Source: Microcebus murinus | Lineage: Eukaryota; Chordata; Mammalia; Primates; Cheirogaleidae | Direction of reading: 5' to 3' | Length of the DNA: 64,000 nucleotides | Assembly: GCF_040939455.1 (NCBI RefSeq) | Contig: NC_134109.1 | Span: 53,720,001 to 53,784,000 of the forward strand | Made by a program: the position numbers and the translations under genes | The notes under the pieces: generated by a model | Seen by the model: the letters and a program-made list of their open reading frames with translations, nothing else | Database searches by the model: none | What the model was told of the DNA's origin: nothing | Shown: positions 1 through 12,538 of the stretch, in pieces | Layout: each line of letters opens with the position of its first letter | Numbering within the stretch: the first letter of the stretch is position 1

Positions 1-1120
1 TATTTGAATTAAAGATGATAGGTTACAAAAGTTTTATTAAGCTCATATTTCATCTATATTCAGAAAACAAGATTAATGTCAGATTACTGTTCCTGAATGA
101 AGCCATCCTAATTAAGTGCAAAATAAGATTAAAATGTAAAATAAATAACATTCACTCTGGCCTTTCCTAATCTGTAATGCCAGAAGTTCTCCCTGATAAA
201 TGTATTTCTACTTTAATTCACTTAAGTAAAAGTTGTATCAATAAATATGAATTGAAAGACAGATTTTACTAATACTTTTTCATTTAATGTTGAGTTAAAA
301 TTGTGCAACCAATGGCAGTTGTGAGAGAAAGAATGGAATGTATGCACTGAAAAACAAAAGATAAAATGAAAAGGTATTTTAAATATGAGAATCAATAATA
401 ATCCTTATCAAAAACACCAGAAGAGAATGAGCTATTATCCCTTATTCTCATTGTCTCCTTTATTTTTCGTTGTTTCTAAATCTCAAGCTATTATAAATAC
501 CATTATATTAATTTTTTTCTTTGAAGGGATATGAATTTTGTGCTATATAAAATTTAATCTGTAATTGAAAATACTAAAAAGCATTTTCTCACATCTTAAT
601 CAATACATTTACTTTAATATCTTTCGTATGTGTTGAAAAGCCACTGTTGTAACATTACGGCTGACATTGCTACTGTATATGATTTTCCTCCAACCTTCTT
701 GTTCATTTAGAGGGTATTGTCATTATTTTCTGAGTGGCAAAGACACTTTCCTTTAGGGGTCCTTCCTCGCAATGGTGCCACACAAACTATACATTGGCCT
801 TGCTCCTTTCCCCTTTTAATATCACTATTTCCTGAAATCTTACCACTTCACAATTTGGCTAAACAAAGTACTAAATTATGGGATTCCTTGAAAGTTAATA
901 TATATTTAGTTGAAAGCCTTTTGTTTATCTTCCCAAATATTCTTCCACTTAGTTGTAATTATACACTGCAGTTTGCTCACTGTGTTACCAGTAGATGTTA
1001 ATGTATTAGCCATGTATGAACATAGAATCAATACGTTATTTACTTTTTAAAATTATGCATACATGCATACCTATAATGTGCATGTATTTGAAACTCTTGT
1101 TCTTTCTCTGTATACACACA
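1..1120. other. unassigned AT-rich intergenic DNA
   Basis: I recognise no gene or repeat family here. The open frame at 717-1001 (94 codons) lacks any recognisable domain and is most simply a chance frame in low-complexity sequence. Confidence 0.5.
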
Positions 1121-1122
1121 CA

Positions 1123-1123
<1 letters not shown>

Positions 1124-1169
<46 letters not shown>
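1124..1169. repeat. (TA)n microsatellite
   Basis: An almost uninterrupted run of TA dinucleotides, followed by a T-tract. It abuts the broken 3' end of the mariner relic that follows. Confidence 0.95.
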
Positions 1170-1173
<4 letters not shown>

Positions 1174-1249
1174 TTTTTGCTACTATTATGTTGCCTTGGC
1201 ATCCATTTTAAAAATAGATTGTTTTCTCATACCAAAATCAGGGCATAGT

Positions 1250-2298
1250 CACCTTTGACACAGTTTCCATTTCTTCACCTCCTCGCAGTTCCTCACTGCA
1301 ACCAATACATGCCTTATAAAACCACCTCCTGGGGACTGTCTCCATGGGTCAGCTAGATACAACTTACATGGCTCGCCCCACTGATCACCACGGCTGGCTT
1401 TGACTGCCCCAGTTTGATGAGAGGATTGAACTGGAGCATTATTGTGGTGGAAAAGGACTCTCTGGTGAAGGTTTCCTGAGCCTTTTTCTGCTAAAGCCTT
1501 GGCTAACTGTTCTCAATACACCTTCATAATAAGCAGATGGTATTATCCGTGAGCCTCCAAAAAAAACTGTTGCCATGACTTTTGCTCTTGACTAGTCTGC
1601 TTTTGCTTTGATTAATCTTCTTCCACTTCTTGGCCGACATTGCTTTGATTATGCTCTGTCTTAAGGATAATATTAGTAAAATCATGTTAAAATTCTTTGA
1701 AGAAATTCTTCAGGATTCTGATCCAACTTCTTTGTAAATTTCCATTGAAAGCTCTACTCTTGTCTGCAGCTGATCTGGGGACAATGATTTTGGCTCCTAT
1801 CAAGTAGAAAGTTTGCTCAACTTCACTTTTGCAGTCAGCATTGTGTGAGCTGAACCAACTGAGATGTCTGTGATGTTGACTATTGTTTGTGCTGTTAATC
1901 ATTGGTTCCCTTTAACTTTGGCAAAAACAAGATGATTTTTTTCTTTGCAAATGATGTGGATGGTCTACCACTGTAGACTTTATCTTCATTGTATCATCCG
2001 ATCTAAACTGCTGTCTTTGGGGCACTGTCCCCACAAACTTTTTGTAAAGCACCGATGATTTCACCATTCTTCCATCCAAGATTCATGATGAATTCAATGT
2101 TTGTTCTTGCTTCATTTTTCGCAAAATTCATGTGGCTCTGAAACGGCTCTTTTCCAATTGGTGCCTTGTCCATTTTAGTGCTCCTCTTCAGACATGTTAT
2201 AACAAGTTATGTGTTTATTTTGGTGCAAATTTTTTTTAATACATGCATAGTTTTTTCATAATACACATTTTCCATGAACTTTTAGAAGACTCCTCATA
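1250..2298 (-). mobile_element. degenerate mariner-family DNA transposon, 3' end lost
   Basis: Read on the minus strand, a mariner-like transposase begins at the ATG ending at 2173 and opens with MDKAPIGKEPFQSHMNFAKN, followed by a recognisable NEARTNIEF / LGWKNGEII helix-turn-helix region. Downstream pieces resemble the GSAHTML, KLSKLST and PDQLQTRAELSMEI blocks of this family. The frame is broken by many stops and shifts, so it is dead. The 5' terminal part at 2235-2298 (ending near ACTCCTCA) looks like the mariner inverted terminal repeat. The conserved SPDLAPSDF block and the 3' terminal repeat are not found; the element ends near the (TA)n tract. It belongs to a different mariner subfamily from the copies at 37.8 kb and 59.6 kb. 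Confidence 0.8.
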
Positions 2299-2489
2299 CA
2301 TCATCATATGTTCTTATATATGAGACTATATAGTTAATGTAGTTTTCAGCAAATATTTAGTAAACTTGTCATTACCTGTACATGATAAATAGAATTTTCA
2401 CTATACCTTGCTATAGTGAAAATACCTATAGACTCTAAGGGTTGTAAAAGAGGCATGCACCTTCTATTTAGTTATTTTTGTTATACATA

Positions 2490-3345
2490 TGTCAGTTGTA
2501 TAACATGATATTTTGATATACATATTCATAGTAAAATTATTATCCTAAGTAAAATTTACACATCCATCCCCTCACAGAGTTTACTTTGTGTGTGTGTGTG
2601 TATTGTGTGTGTGTGTATGTGTGTGTGTGTGTGTGTGTGTGGTAAGAGCACCTAAAATCTTTCTTAGCAAATTTCTAGTATATAATACAATATTATTAAC
2701 TGTGGTCCTCATACTGGACATTAGATCTTAGACTTATTCACCCTATAGAACTCCAAATTTGTATTCTTTGACCTAATTATCCCTGGTTTTTTTCCCCTTC
2801 CTACTGTTGATAATCAGTATTCTATCCTCTGTTTTAATCAGTTTTCCTTTTTTTGATTTCACATATAAGTGAGATCGCACAGTATTTTTCTTTCTGTATC
2901 TGGCTTATTTTACTTAGCCTAGCATTCCAAGTATCCACTACAATTTCTTTATCCATTTATTTGTCGATGAACTCTTAGGTTGTGTTCACATCATGGCTAT
3001 TGTGAATCATGTCGCAAAGAACATGTGAGATCCTATGCCTATGAAGTGCTGATTTAATTTCCTTTTGTTATATCCCTGAAAGAGCAATTGTTGGATAATA
3101 TGGTAGTTTCATTTTCATCTTTTTAATGACACTCCATACTGTTTTCCATAATGGCTGTATCAATTGACACTCCCACCAAGATTGACAAGAGCTCCCTTAA
3201 CTTACTATGCAACTTTGCCAATATTTGTCACTTCTTGTCTTTTCGATAATAGCCGTCCAAGCAAGTATAAGTTGATATCTCATGGTTTAGATTTGCATTT
3301 CCCTGATGACTAGTGATGTGGTAGACACCTTTTATTAGAATCATT
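2490..3345 (-). mobile_element. antisense old L1 (L1M-type) 3' portion
   Basis: On the minus strand this matches the end of L1 ORF2 and the 3' UTR of old mammalian L1s. Recognisable antisense landmarks include ACTCCATACTGTTTTCCATA, ATGGCTGTATCAATTGACA and TTTGCATTTCCCTGATGACTAGTGATG. A TG microsatellite has expanded inside the 3' UTR part. Strongly decayed, no open frame. Confidence 0.8.
2587..2641. repeat. (TG)n microsatellite
   Basis: Imperfect TG/CA dinucleotide tract of about 55 bp inside the antisense L1. Confidence 0.95.
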
Positions 3346-5640
3346 TTAAGAAGGACTCTCCCCAGATACAGAGCATTGGTCACACTTATAGTCACAAATA
3401 AGCTGTCATTAATTCCCCAAGAGTGGGCTTCATCTTCTTCTAATTTATGTCCTGCTTACCTCAAAGGAAGTATTGCTGAAGTATCTAAGCTTTTACTTTC
3501 CATTAATTAATTATTTCACATTTTTTGCTTCCTATAGATAAACATGAATAAGAAAGAAATATCAAAGATGATGGTAGGAGGCAAAATAAATGTTTTGAGT
3601 TGGCCATAAATATCACATGAAAATACATCAGGCTATAAATTAATGTCAATTTATTCTAAAACAACTTTTTATTTCTGTTATATAATTGTCTAGTGTCTTT
3701 ATAATTTATACAAAGATATGTCAAGTTCATTTGTAACAATTGACTTAATAACTGTCAGAATCTGGGATTTTATTTCACCCAGAGAAATAAAGGTGCAGGA
3801 TCATATACTGTGACTTAATCCTCTTACTGAACACTCCCCAATGTGACTTTTTTAGAAGTATTTTCTTTTTGTTATAACAGAGAATTGAAAAACAAAAGGC
3901 CAGTAGCAATCCATCACTAGTGTGAGAAAAATCGAGTAATAAGAAAACTGTAATAAAATAAGTCTAAGAAACTCTGAAAGCTTGGCTGTATAGTAATAAA
4001 GATAAAAATAAATGGGCTTGGGAAAGATAAGAGTTATCTACTTTAGTAAGCAAGAAATGGTCACAATTGACAAGCCAAGATAGAAGTCTACATGGACAAT
4101 TAACCTCAAGTTTAACTAACAAATAGAGAATTGAAAAAGTTTACACAAGTGGAATACAAATTACGAAGCTTGTCTTTACTGTGTGTCAAAAGGAGAATAA
4201 TAGTTGGCCTGGAGTGCTTTCCCTAAGAATGTATCTCTTCAAATCCAAAGTGACAACTAAACAGCAAGTATGCAGATACAATCAAATTGAGTCTATATTT
4301 TAAAATACATTAATTTTATTACAACATGTGTGTCCTTCCCAAATAAACATTTGTAGGCACTTTTGCTATATATGTGGGATATATTCTCTTTCATATTTCT
4401 TCAAACAATCAGGTTTGAAATGTATATAGTTTAAAAATAATTCTTTTCCATATTTGGTCAAACCTGCAATCTGATATATGACCATTCAATCTTCCAGTTT
4501 TAAGCACCGTGCTTTCAACATAGTTGGAAAATGCCATCATATTTAAAGGGAAAACTATAATGTGCCCTTTGTTAGTCCCAAAAGGGTGGATTGTTACATA
4601 TTTTTAAAGATTTATAAAGGGATATTTTAAAAGCAAAAATAATTTTTTTCCTGATATCTAATATATTCTACTATGCATGAAATTTCCCTTTTCCCATGAC
4701 TTAAGAGAAAACAAATAGCATAAAGGTAAAACAGAAACTGTGTTATCCTCATAATTAATATATTTTGCTGTTATTAACATAAATATCCTCTGTAATCAAT
4801 AATGCATTGCTCTACATTTTATGGATAATCAAAATGTATTTTAAACTTATGAACAATCTATTGTTCTGCACATAGTAGACCAGACAACAGTAAACTGTTA
4901 GATTTACCTGCCAAGACTATAACTAAATTGGCCATATATTAAAGCTCAAGAAATTATTATCCAAGGGTATGCCTAATCTACAAGAGATTTTATTATCCTA
5001 TATGTAAGGGTAAGAAGTAATTTTGATAAAAGGAGTAAAATCTTCTGCAACAAGTATTTTATTATAAAATATAAGAATTAAAAGACACCCTTGATTAATT
5101 CTAAAGTATTCAAAATATTAAAACTTTATACCAAAGCAGTGTTCTTCAAGAATTATTATCATTATCATTATGATTATTTCATAATGATGGCTTTGCATTC
5201 AAGCAAGTGATTCATTTACTTAAGCCCTCTTCTATTTATTGCTCTTCTTAGCTTTCACTCTAGTTCTCACACACCTGCCAAACAAATCCACCTTGTGCTA
5301 ATGTTTGACAATTCATAACATGGGACATAGTGTATGTTATTTGAAAAGGCTTCTCCATATATGCCATTGATCCAAGTTCGTAACTTCTTTCATAAATTTG
5401 GTTAACAATCTGACTTTTCTCTATGACCTTAATTTCCACAGCTCATTTTAACCACTTTCTGTTCTATATCAGTATATGTTAATTCATATTTATAATTGAT
5501 ATCATTCTTGATACATTATTTTGGAAATCTTTTCCATAGTATCACACAATTCATATTTCTTATTTAAGGTATTTTCAGCTGAAGGAAAGCTCAAAATAGT
5601 AGAACCTATGTTTCACTAATTAAGATGACTTGTTTCCAAT
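3346..5640. other. unassigned AT-rich DNA
   Basis: No coding potential and no repeat family recognised with confidence. Contains only short frames and AT-rich unique-looking sequence. Confidence 0.45.
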
Positions 5641-5687
5641 GTTTTTTTTTGTTGTTGTTGTTAATTGAAGTTAAGTGGATGCTTTCT

Positions 5688-6036
5688 TTTCTATTTATTT
5701 ATTTATTTATTTTTTGAGACAGAGTCTCACTCTGTTGCCTGGGCTAGAGTGCTATAGGCATCAGCCTAGCTCCTCACAGCAACCTCAAACTCCTGGGCTC
5801 AAGTAATCCTCCTGCCTCAGCCTCCCGAGTAGCTGGGGCTACAGGCACGTGCCACCATGCCTGGCTATTTTCTTTTTTTATATGTTTTTAGTTGGCCAAT
5901 TAATTTCTTTCTATTTTTAGTAGAGATGGGGTCTTGCTTTTGCTCCGGCTGATTTTGAACTCCTGACCTTGGGCGATCTGCCCGCCTTGGCCTCCCAGAG
6001 TGCTAGGATTACAGGCGTGAGCCACTGTGCCCGGCT
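5688..6036 (-). mobile_element. Alu SINE, lemur-type, antisense
   Basis: A full dimeric Alu in reverse orientation: T-rich tail, GAGACAGAGTCTCACTCTGT, both monomers, and the start at CCGGCT. The linker contains TTGGCCAATTAATTTCT, typical of strepsirrhine Alus. It is flanked by a direct repeat, GAAGTTAAGTGGATGCTTTC at 5667-5686 and the corresponding GAAGTTAAATGGATACTTTC at 6037-6056, with two mismatches, which I take as the target-site duplication. Confidence 0.97.
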
Positions 6037-6057
6037 GAAGTTAAATGGATACTTTCT

Positions 6058-7575
6058 AAGTAAAACTTCAACTAGACATTTCAATATGTCACACTATCTT
6101 CTAAGGCTCTAGCTTACACTTCTACAATTTTATTTAATTATTATTATTAAATGATATTCTACTTACTTAGATAACACTGTAAGGAAGTGTGTTAAACTTT
6201 CCTTGTCTTGGCAATGCTCATTTTATCAAATATAAAAATAGAGGTAAGATTTCCCCCAAAACAGGACCCATACCTATATTAAATTGTGGTATTAATACTA
6301 CTCTAAAATAGTGTTATAGTGTTCTCTTAGAGAAAAGCATTTGGATTTCAAGTTTATAGTAATTTAAATATTCTGAATGTTGTAACTAGAAATCAGTTTT
6401 TATACCAATGTGTGTACAGTAAGAAAGAATATATAACATTTTTAAAGAGTATACCAACAGTAAAAGCATCATTTTAATAAAATGAGAGGTATAATTTGTA
6501 TTAGCATATAAGAGACTGTGTATATTTTTTATGGAGACATGTACCCTAGTTTATAAATTATGAAAGTGATTATTTTTCACCCATCTATTTTAATATTGGT
6601 ATTGGGTCATTACAATCTTTTATTAGTTCGTAGTTAATATTTTCTGTTAGCAAGCCTTTCAAGGTGGAATTCTAATATGGTAGTGTATATGCTGAAACTA
6701 TTAACACTTAATAATTTATAATTATAAATAAGTTATTATGCTAAAGTCTTCCCAAATGTTTCAAAAATTAAAATTCTAATATAGTAAAACTCTACTTTTC
6801 TCATATTTCTTAATATGGCTTCTAATCTTTAGCCAGGCAACCCACTTATCAAGGATTTCACATATTTTTGAAAACATCTTGACACACTGTTTTGTAACTG
6901 TTGCTTTTAATATGGTTGAAAGATAGTCTTAAATACAAGTGTCATGCAAAAGGAAAATATATCAATTCAGATGTCTTTCAGAAAATGTAGAAGTTTAACC
7001 AATTCAGCATTTGCTGGGCTATTTTCACTGTAGATTAGAAAATTGCAGTAAACAATAAAATATTCTGAGAAACTTACATTCACAGAGTGAATCAAAAAAT
7101 GAGTGTTAAATGACAACAGTAACAACACAGAATAATTTATATTCTCCATTTTATCTTTGAATGAAATTGAGCAAAGGCTTCTTGGAAGAAAGAATTGCTT
7201 TTATCATAGCTGTACATACTCAATCATTGAGAATTTAGATATCACACACCTTTGGAGGCACTTATGGAATTAAGGTGACTACATAACTCTAGGCAACAGA
7301 CTATCTTAAGGTGAATCCATGAAATAAAATCAACAAAATCAGGCTTCTAATTTTAGACAGTTAAGATATTCAATATGTGCAGAACAAAACAAATATTTTA
7401 CACATACTTTTGAAACTCATAATTATTGTAGAAATAAAGAATTATAACAAACTTTTTGGGTCATTGATAGAATAATGGAAAATTTATATTTTAAGAGTTA
7501 GTGCTGGTACATAGCCTTTGTTCATTCCATTTTGACATATATATATAAAAATATTAATGCATGATAGAATCATAT
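6058..7575. other. unassigned AT-rich DNA
   Basis: No gene or clear repeat recognised. The minus-strand frame at 6967-7149 has no recognisable domain. Confidence 0.45.
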
Positions 7576-7579
7576 AACT

Positions 7580-7750
7580 AGCCATAAAAGAAAAAAAAGT
7601 GTAAACTCTGAAATCAGATATGCCTGAATTCAAATTTCATCTCCAGTATGTAAATTTTTAACCCTGGAAAAGTTATTTTTACCTTCATTAGTCTCTTCTT
7701 AAAATAAGAGTTATAATAGCCATCTCATGACACACGTGAATATGAAAAGT
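7580..7750 (+). mobile_element. MIR SINE fragment
   Basis: The order AAATCAGATATGCCTGAATTCAAAT, an AACCCTGGAAAAGTTATTTTTACCTTC segment and a run matching the 'cctcatctgtaaaatggggataataatagc' portion of MIR (here AAAATAAGAGTTATAATAGCC) fits a diverged MIR. Confidence 0.65.
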
Positions 7751-7974
7751 AACATCCTGGATATGGACTCTGTTATATGGAGCTCACAGTTGTGGATTAA
7801 TGCACACTGTTCCTTGTTTCTTTAGCAATTACTCTCCTGGAACTCCATCTCACTTTTAGAAAATTTTCCACTTCTTTTATCATGACCCTTTCATATCAAG
7901 TAATTAGTCAGGTCCACTTTAGGTTTCTCTTTCTGTCCATTCCACACTTAAGCTCTTGCCTTTGTGAGACACAA

Positions 7975-8190
7975 TAGTGGGAGCAGATTGGGGCACAGGT
8001 GATGGAATTAGGTGTCTGGATTCAAATCCTGGCTGCATAATTACAGACAAATAATTAAACTCTGTGGATAATAGTTTTTTCATATACTTCCCACATTAGT
8101 TGATGGGTGGAATAAATGAAATAATCATGTATAAAGTATATGTAAAATGCTAATAATAGTGACTTGCACTTGATAAATGAGCAATAAAAG
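7975..8190 (+). mobile_element. MIR SINE fragment
   Basis: TGGATTCAAATCCTGGCTGC matches the tRNA-derived B-box part of MIR, followed by a decayed core and a tail with AATAAATGAAATAATCATGT and a final AGCAATAAAAGTA. Confidence 0.75.
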
Positions 8191-8529
8191 TAGATTTTCG
8201 TATTTTTAATAAATATTGTGGTTTCATTTGCATGACACTTATATTCCTAATGTGTGCTTTAAGATACACATATGTTCATAAAATGAGCATTAAAATTGTA
8301 TTTCAATATAAACACCTCCACGTCTATGTTCACCTTATGCCCTTTTACTTCACAGCTCTGCCATTTTTTCCTTCTCTATATGCTTACCTCTTTCTTCTCT
8401 ATGGAGTCCTTTCTTATTGCATAAATATGCTCAAAAATTTGGCATTAAAAATAAGGAATTAAGTAACAACAAAAACACAATTTGTTCAAACTTACATGTC
8501 CTCCTTGGTCTCATCTAATGAAGGCAAGA

Positions 8530-8750
8530 GTAGTTAAGAAGGAAGACTGAGGAGTTGGTTAAGGTTTCAATCCTGGCTCCACCTCTTACTAGCTGTGTAA
8601 TCGTGAATAATTTGGCTATATCTTATGCAAATTATTTTCTTTATCTATAATATTTTTAGAGTTCAATAGCATAGTAATTTTAAAGCCCAAAGTGCAATGT
8701 CTAGCACAAATTAAGGACTAAATAAATACGAGTTGTTTTATTGTTATTAT
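8530..8750 (+). mobile_element. MIR SINE fragment
   Basis: CAATCCTGGCTCCACCTCTTACTAGCTGTGTAATC is a clear MIR core segment. The 3' part keeps AATGTCTAGCACAAATTAAGG and a decayed ACTAAATAAATACGAG tail. Confidence 0.85.
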
Positions 8751-8754
8751 CTAG

Positions 8755-10255
8755 TATCTTTTCTTCACTCTTTATGCACATAGAACCTAGGATTTACTCT
8801 TCCTGATTCTAACTGAAAATTCCAAATATTTTAATCTGAGTGTTTTTGTAAAGAATCTTATAAAAGCTATTTTCCTAGGGAAAATACATATGTGAAAAAC
8901 ACAAAAAGTTTGCATATAGTTTTGAGGAATCCACAGATCCCTAACAACTTTCGTATAGTTGATATGCCAACCATATTTGACTGTTTTAAAGGTACTTAGT
9001 TGACTAGATTTAGCAAGGAAATACAGATATATTTTTTAAATTTTTGTTTAATAATTGAGTCTATGACAATCCTGGCCCCATATAACACTCCTCCTTCCTT
9101 TGCATGTTTATATAATTTAAGTTGCCATGTCATTTATCATCCAAACAGGGCCCCTATTGAGAATACAAATGGATGCTATTAATTATACAAATAGGCATAA
9201 ACTGACATTGTTCAGGGAAAACAAAAAACTTCTAGTTACCCTGTATAGTGCATGCATCTGTAGCTTATCAGTGGAAATTGTGACTTTTCCTATCATTTGT
9301 ATTCATGTGACTTGCTAACTTACAGCAACACAATTTTATTTCCCTTAGGTTATAATACCATTATTTCCAATGAAAGAATAAACACTGGGCCAGAGTTAAG
9401 GTAATTTATATGTGAAATTCAGCAATTCTATCTAAAGGTTTTTCTCAATTTTGAGCATATAATATTCTTAACTATGATTTAATATTTTGGAAAATATTTT
9501 ATCATCATCAAAAATTTAAGAACAGTTAAAGCAGATGTTTATATACATCCTCAGTTTTGCACGGATTCGAGGAGTTCTGTGAAAAATAACTTCAAAATTA
9601 TCTATAAGAAGAAATCAACTATGCACTGACATGTCTCAACTGCTGATAAAGTCAAGCACAAAAGGAGAGCCTTGATACAATACCATCATGACAGAGAAAA
9701 CTCCTAGAAGTAAAGGTTAGGCTGAGGAGAAAAGCCAGGGAGGTCAAAGACAACACTCATGCTAGTATAGTCTCTTTCTACCTGACCTGCCATGGGCCTA
9801 TTCTCTCCTTTCCCAGAATCTACTATTCTGCCCCCTGAATGCCTATATTCCTGGAAAGGAGAATGTCTGTGGGCTATAAGTAGAGATGTGTCACCAGTGA
9901 AATACAGAAATCTAGAAAAGAAATCAAGTTCCATGGGATCAAATCTAATGGGGGCTTTAAAGCAGAGTCTGCTCCTTCTGTAACCCCACACTATACCCAT
10001 TCAAGTTATGATGGTTTTATCTATGAAAGGTTTCCAAATTCCCTGTACCCTATTTATTTCAATCGTAATCAACTTTATTTAGACCAACTGCAAAATCTTT
10101 TTAATCTATTTTCTTGTATTCAATTCTATTCCTATTCTAAGATATAGCTATCCCCCATAAAATCTTACCTAAATAAAGCCATAATTATATAATGCCACTG
10201 CTTAGAAAAATCCAAGGTTCAGATCCCAGGTAGAATCAAAATAAAAAAAAAAAAA
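8755..10255. other. unassigned DNA, with one less AT-rich block at 9540-10020
   Basis: No repeat recognised. Open frames overlap on both strands at 9704-10000 (minus, 98 codons) and 9792-9983 (plus, 63 codons). Neither shows a known domain, and frames on both strands of the same DNA argue for base composition rather than a gene. Confidence 0.4.
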
Positions 10256-10257
10256 AA

Positions 10258-10484
10258 CACTTTGTGATTGTCATTTTTAGATATCAACTTGACTAAATTA
10301 AGGAATACCCAGATAGCTGGTAAAACATTATTTCTGGGTATTTCTGTAAGGGTGTTTCAGAAGAGAAATCTATATCTACATTACCTATATTTTTATCTAT
10401 CTATATCTAAATCTATATATGTCTATATCTATATTCTATTGGGTCTATCTTTCTAAAGAACTGTGACTAATATATGCTCCATTA
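10258..10484 (+). mobile_element. internally deleted ERVL/MaLR-type LTR
   Basis: The start (TATCAACTTGACTAAATTAAGG, then CCCAGATAGCTGGTAAAACA and TATTTCTGGGTATTTCTGTAAGG) matches the 5' portion of an ERVL-type LTR I recall, and the end (TATTGGGTCTATCTTTCTAAAG, GAACTGTGACTAATATA) matches its terminus. The middle is replaced by an impure (TATC) tract. Exact subfamily not assigned. Confidence 0.6.
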
Positions 10485-10649
10485 AGGCATAGGCCCAGAA
10501 ACCAACACAACTGCATTTACTCTATATTATATCAGTTAAGGCAATCATAAAGCCCTCTCTGATTCAAAGAGGGAAAAATAGGCAGCATATCTTGATAGGG
10601 GAGATGTCTATGTTTATGCTATGGATGGAATATAGAATTGGCTCAAATG

Positions 10650-10830
10650 CAAAAATTAAGGAGGCGAAGAACAATTCAAATCCAATATCTACCTCTTAAT
10701 AGATGTGAGGCTCTGTGGGACTCACTAAACATTTACTTCTTAGTTGTCATAATAATCTCATCAATTCAAGGTGAAGATTATACAAGGTAATGCACGCAAA
10801 ATTTTTAGCCCAATGTTTTAGTAGAGAAAG
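10650..10830 (+). mobile_element. probable MIR fragment
   Basis: AATTCAAATCCAATATCTACCTCTTAATAGATGTGAGG followed by a TCATAATAATCTCATCA segment and AATGCACGCAAAATTTTTAGCCC parallels the MIR order, but divergence is high. Confidence 0.45.
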
Positions 10831-10880
10831 CAGTCACTACTACAATTTAGCATAATCCCTCATGCATTTTGCACTTTATT

Positions 10881-11085
10881 GTAGTGGTTCTTAAGAAGGG
10901 AAAACTTTGCTCCACATGGGACATATGTCAATGTCAGCAAACATTTATGGATGTCAAAAACAGAGGATGAGTCCTACTGGCATCTAGTACATAGAGATCA
11001 CGAATGCTGCTAAACATTCTACAATAAATGGGACAACATATAAAAAAGTGTCTGGTCCAAAAGGTCAATAGAAACACCCCTTTAG
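10881..11085 (+). mobile_element. MER20-type hAT-Charlie transposon
   Basis: Nearly complete non-autonomous element. Landmarks in order are GTAGTGGTTCTTAAG, GGGACATATGTCAATGTC, CTACTGGCATCTAGTACATA, GAATGCTGCTAAACATTCTA and GGTCCAAAAGGTCAATAG, which follow the MER20 consensus as I recall it. Confidence 0.85.
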
Positions 11086-11189
11086 CAAAAATGAAAAAAT
11101 AATTCTAAATATTCTTTAAGCTTTTCTATTTCCTTCAATTGATTCTGTTGAACAAGTCCTTCCTTTATATAGTGCTCCTAGAAATGCCA

Positions 11190-11470
11190 CTTGGTAGGTC
11201 CAATTCAAAAGGAATCTTCTCAATAAAATCTTATCCTTGAGCAAGAAAAACATCTTCCAATCCTCACTAGTCCCAAAGCACTTAACACATTGATGGCAAT
11301 TCCACATCTATATTATGCTTACATTTATTTATATTACTTTTATGGTTATTTTTCTTTGTTCTTAATTTGGAAAGTCTTTCAGACCAAATAAATTGTCTTC
11401 ATCTTTCAATATATCCTTCTCTACTCATCATTCATTGCTTATTATAATGTTTGGAATGAACTTGACATCC
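11190..11470 (+). mobile_element. possible L2 LINE 3' fragment
   Basis: CCTCACTAGTCCCAAAGCACTTAACACA and the following TTTGGAAAGTCTTTCAGACC resemble the 3' end of L2, but the match is weak and I cannot exclude chance similarity. Confidence 0.35.
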
Positions 11471-12057
11471 AAACTATATTTCAACTCAATTATATGTTAG
11501 AAGAATTAAACTCTGCATTAAAATTGTGATATTAGAGAAAATGGAATATGGAGAAATCATGTGAAAATCTTAGGTCCACAAAGAGCTTAGTATTATTATT
11601 AGATAATTTGCTTTGTTATAAAACCATGGCTTATAATATAATTTTGAGATGCTTTAGCTTTCTTCATATATATGGGCACAAACCTGAAATCAGGGAGAAT
11701 TCAATACTCCAAACAGCTTTCTCGTTACTCAGAAAAGTAAAGAATACTTTCCCTGATTAGATTTCTACAATGCTTCATGTATAATAATTTAATTTCCAAG
11801 GGGTAAGCTTACCAGAAGATATACAAATATCAGGATCAAATGAAGAAAGATTAGCTTGATGATCATTGAATTTATTTTTACTACTATGCAATTGGAATAT
11901 TCAACTAAATATAGCATTTATTTATAATCATTGAATCAATCCCTGGATGTCTAAAATGATTTAGGAAGTAATATTCAGTATGTTTCCAAATATATTTAAT
12001 TGCTAGTTATAAATGGAAACTAAAATGTGATTTAGAAATAACCTAGAGAGGGAGATC
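11471..12057. other. unassigned AT-rich DNA
   Basis: Nothing recognised. The 70-codon frame at 11548-11760 has no identifiable domain. Confidence 0.4.
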
Positions 12058-12538
12058 TTAATACTGGAAAGGTATCACTCTACTACATTCATTTATGCAA
12101 AGGTATATTAGCTTAGGATGATATTATGTAAAGATGATTTCTTCCCTCAGTAGTATAGATTAATCTATACAAAAACCATGAGAACATTCCTTAACGCCCT
12201 GATTATTCATACATAGCGAATCTTAATATGACAAAAAAGAGGTATATATTTATATATGGCTTCTAAAAGCAGCATAATCAATTAGAAATATGTGATTAAA
12301 TACCCTTATTAATTACAATGCTTTCTTATAAAGAGTATAGTTATTTTGTGCCCTACTTTCTCATGAATTTATTTCTAATTTAGAACTTATGTTGAACTAA
12401 TTTTGAACTATATATACTTTCTATTTCCATCTTGAAAATTATGCTCACACTCAGTATTATATCTTTACATAATATCACCCTAAGCTAATATACCTTTGCA
12501 TAAATGAATGTAGTAGAGTGATACCTTTCCTGTATTAA
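12058..12538. repeat. near-perfect inverted duplication, 78-bp arms, 325-bp spacer
   Basis: The left arm is 12058-12135 and the right arm 12461-12538. By hand alignment the right arm is the reverse complement of the left with two mismatches in 78 positions and no gaps. The arm sequence does not resemble a repeat family I know. The sequence AGTATTA just before the right arm repeats the terminal motif of the arm, so a short homology marks the junction. No transposon terminal structure is visible at either edge. Confidence 0.95.

Noticed and set aside
9127..9318. Small frames overlapping at 9000-9318
   Set aside because: Two frames shift past one another in AT-rich DNA with no domain or conserved context; treated as chance.
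10373..10440. TATC-like repeats that might look like a CRISPR-type array
   Set aside because: Units are 4-6 bp with no spacers and the sequence is an impure microsatellite within an LTR; CRISPR arrays are not expected in mammalian DNA.
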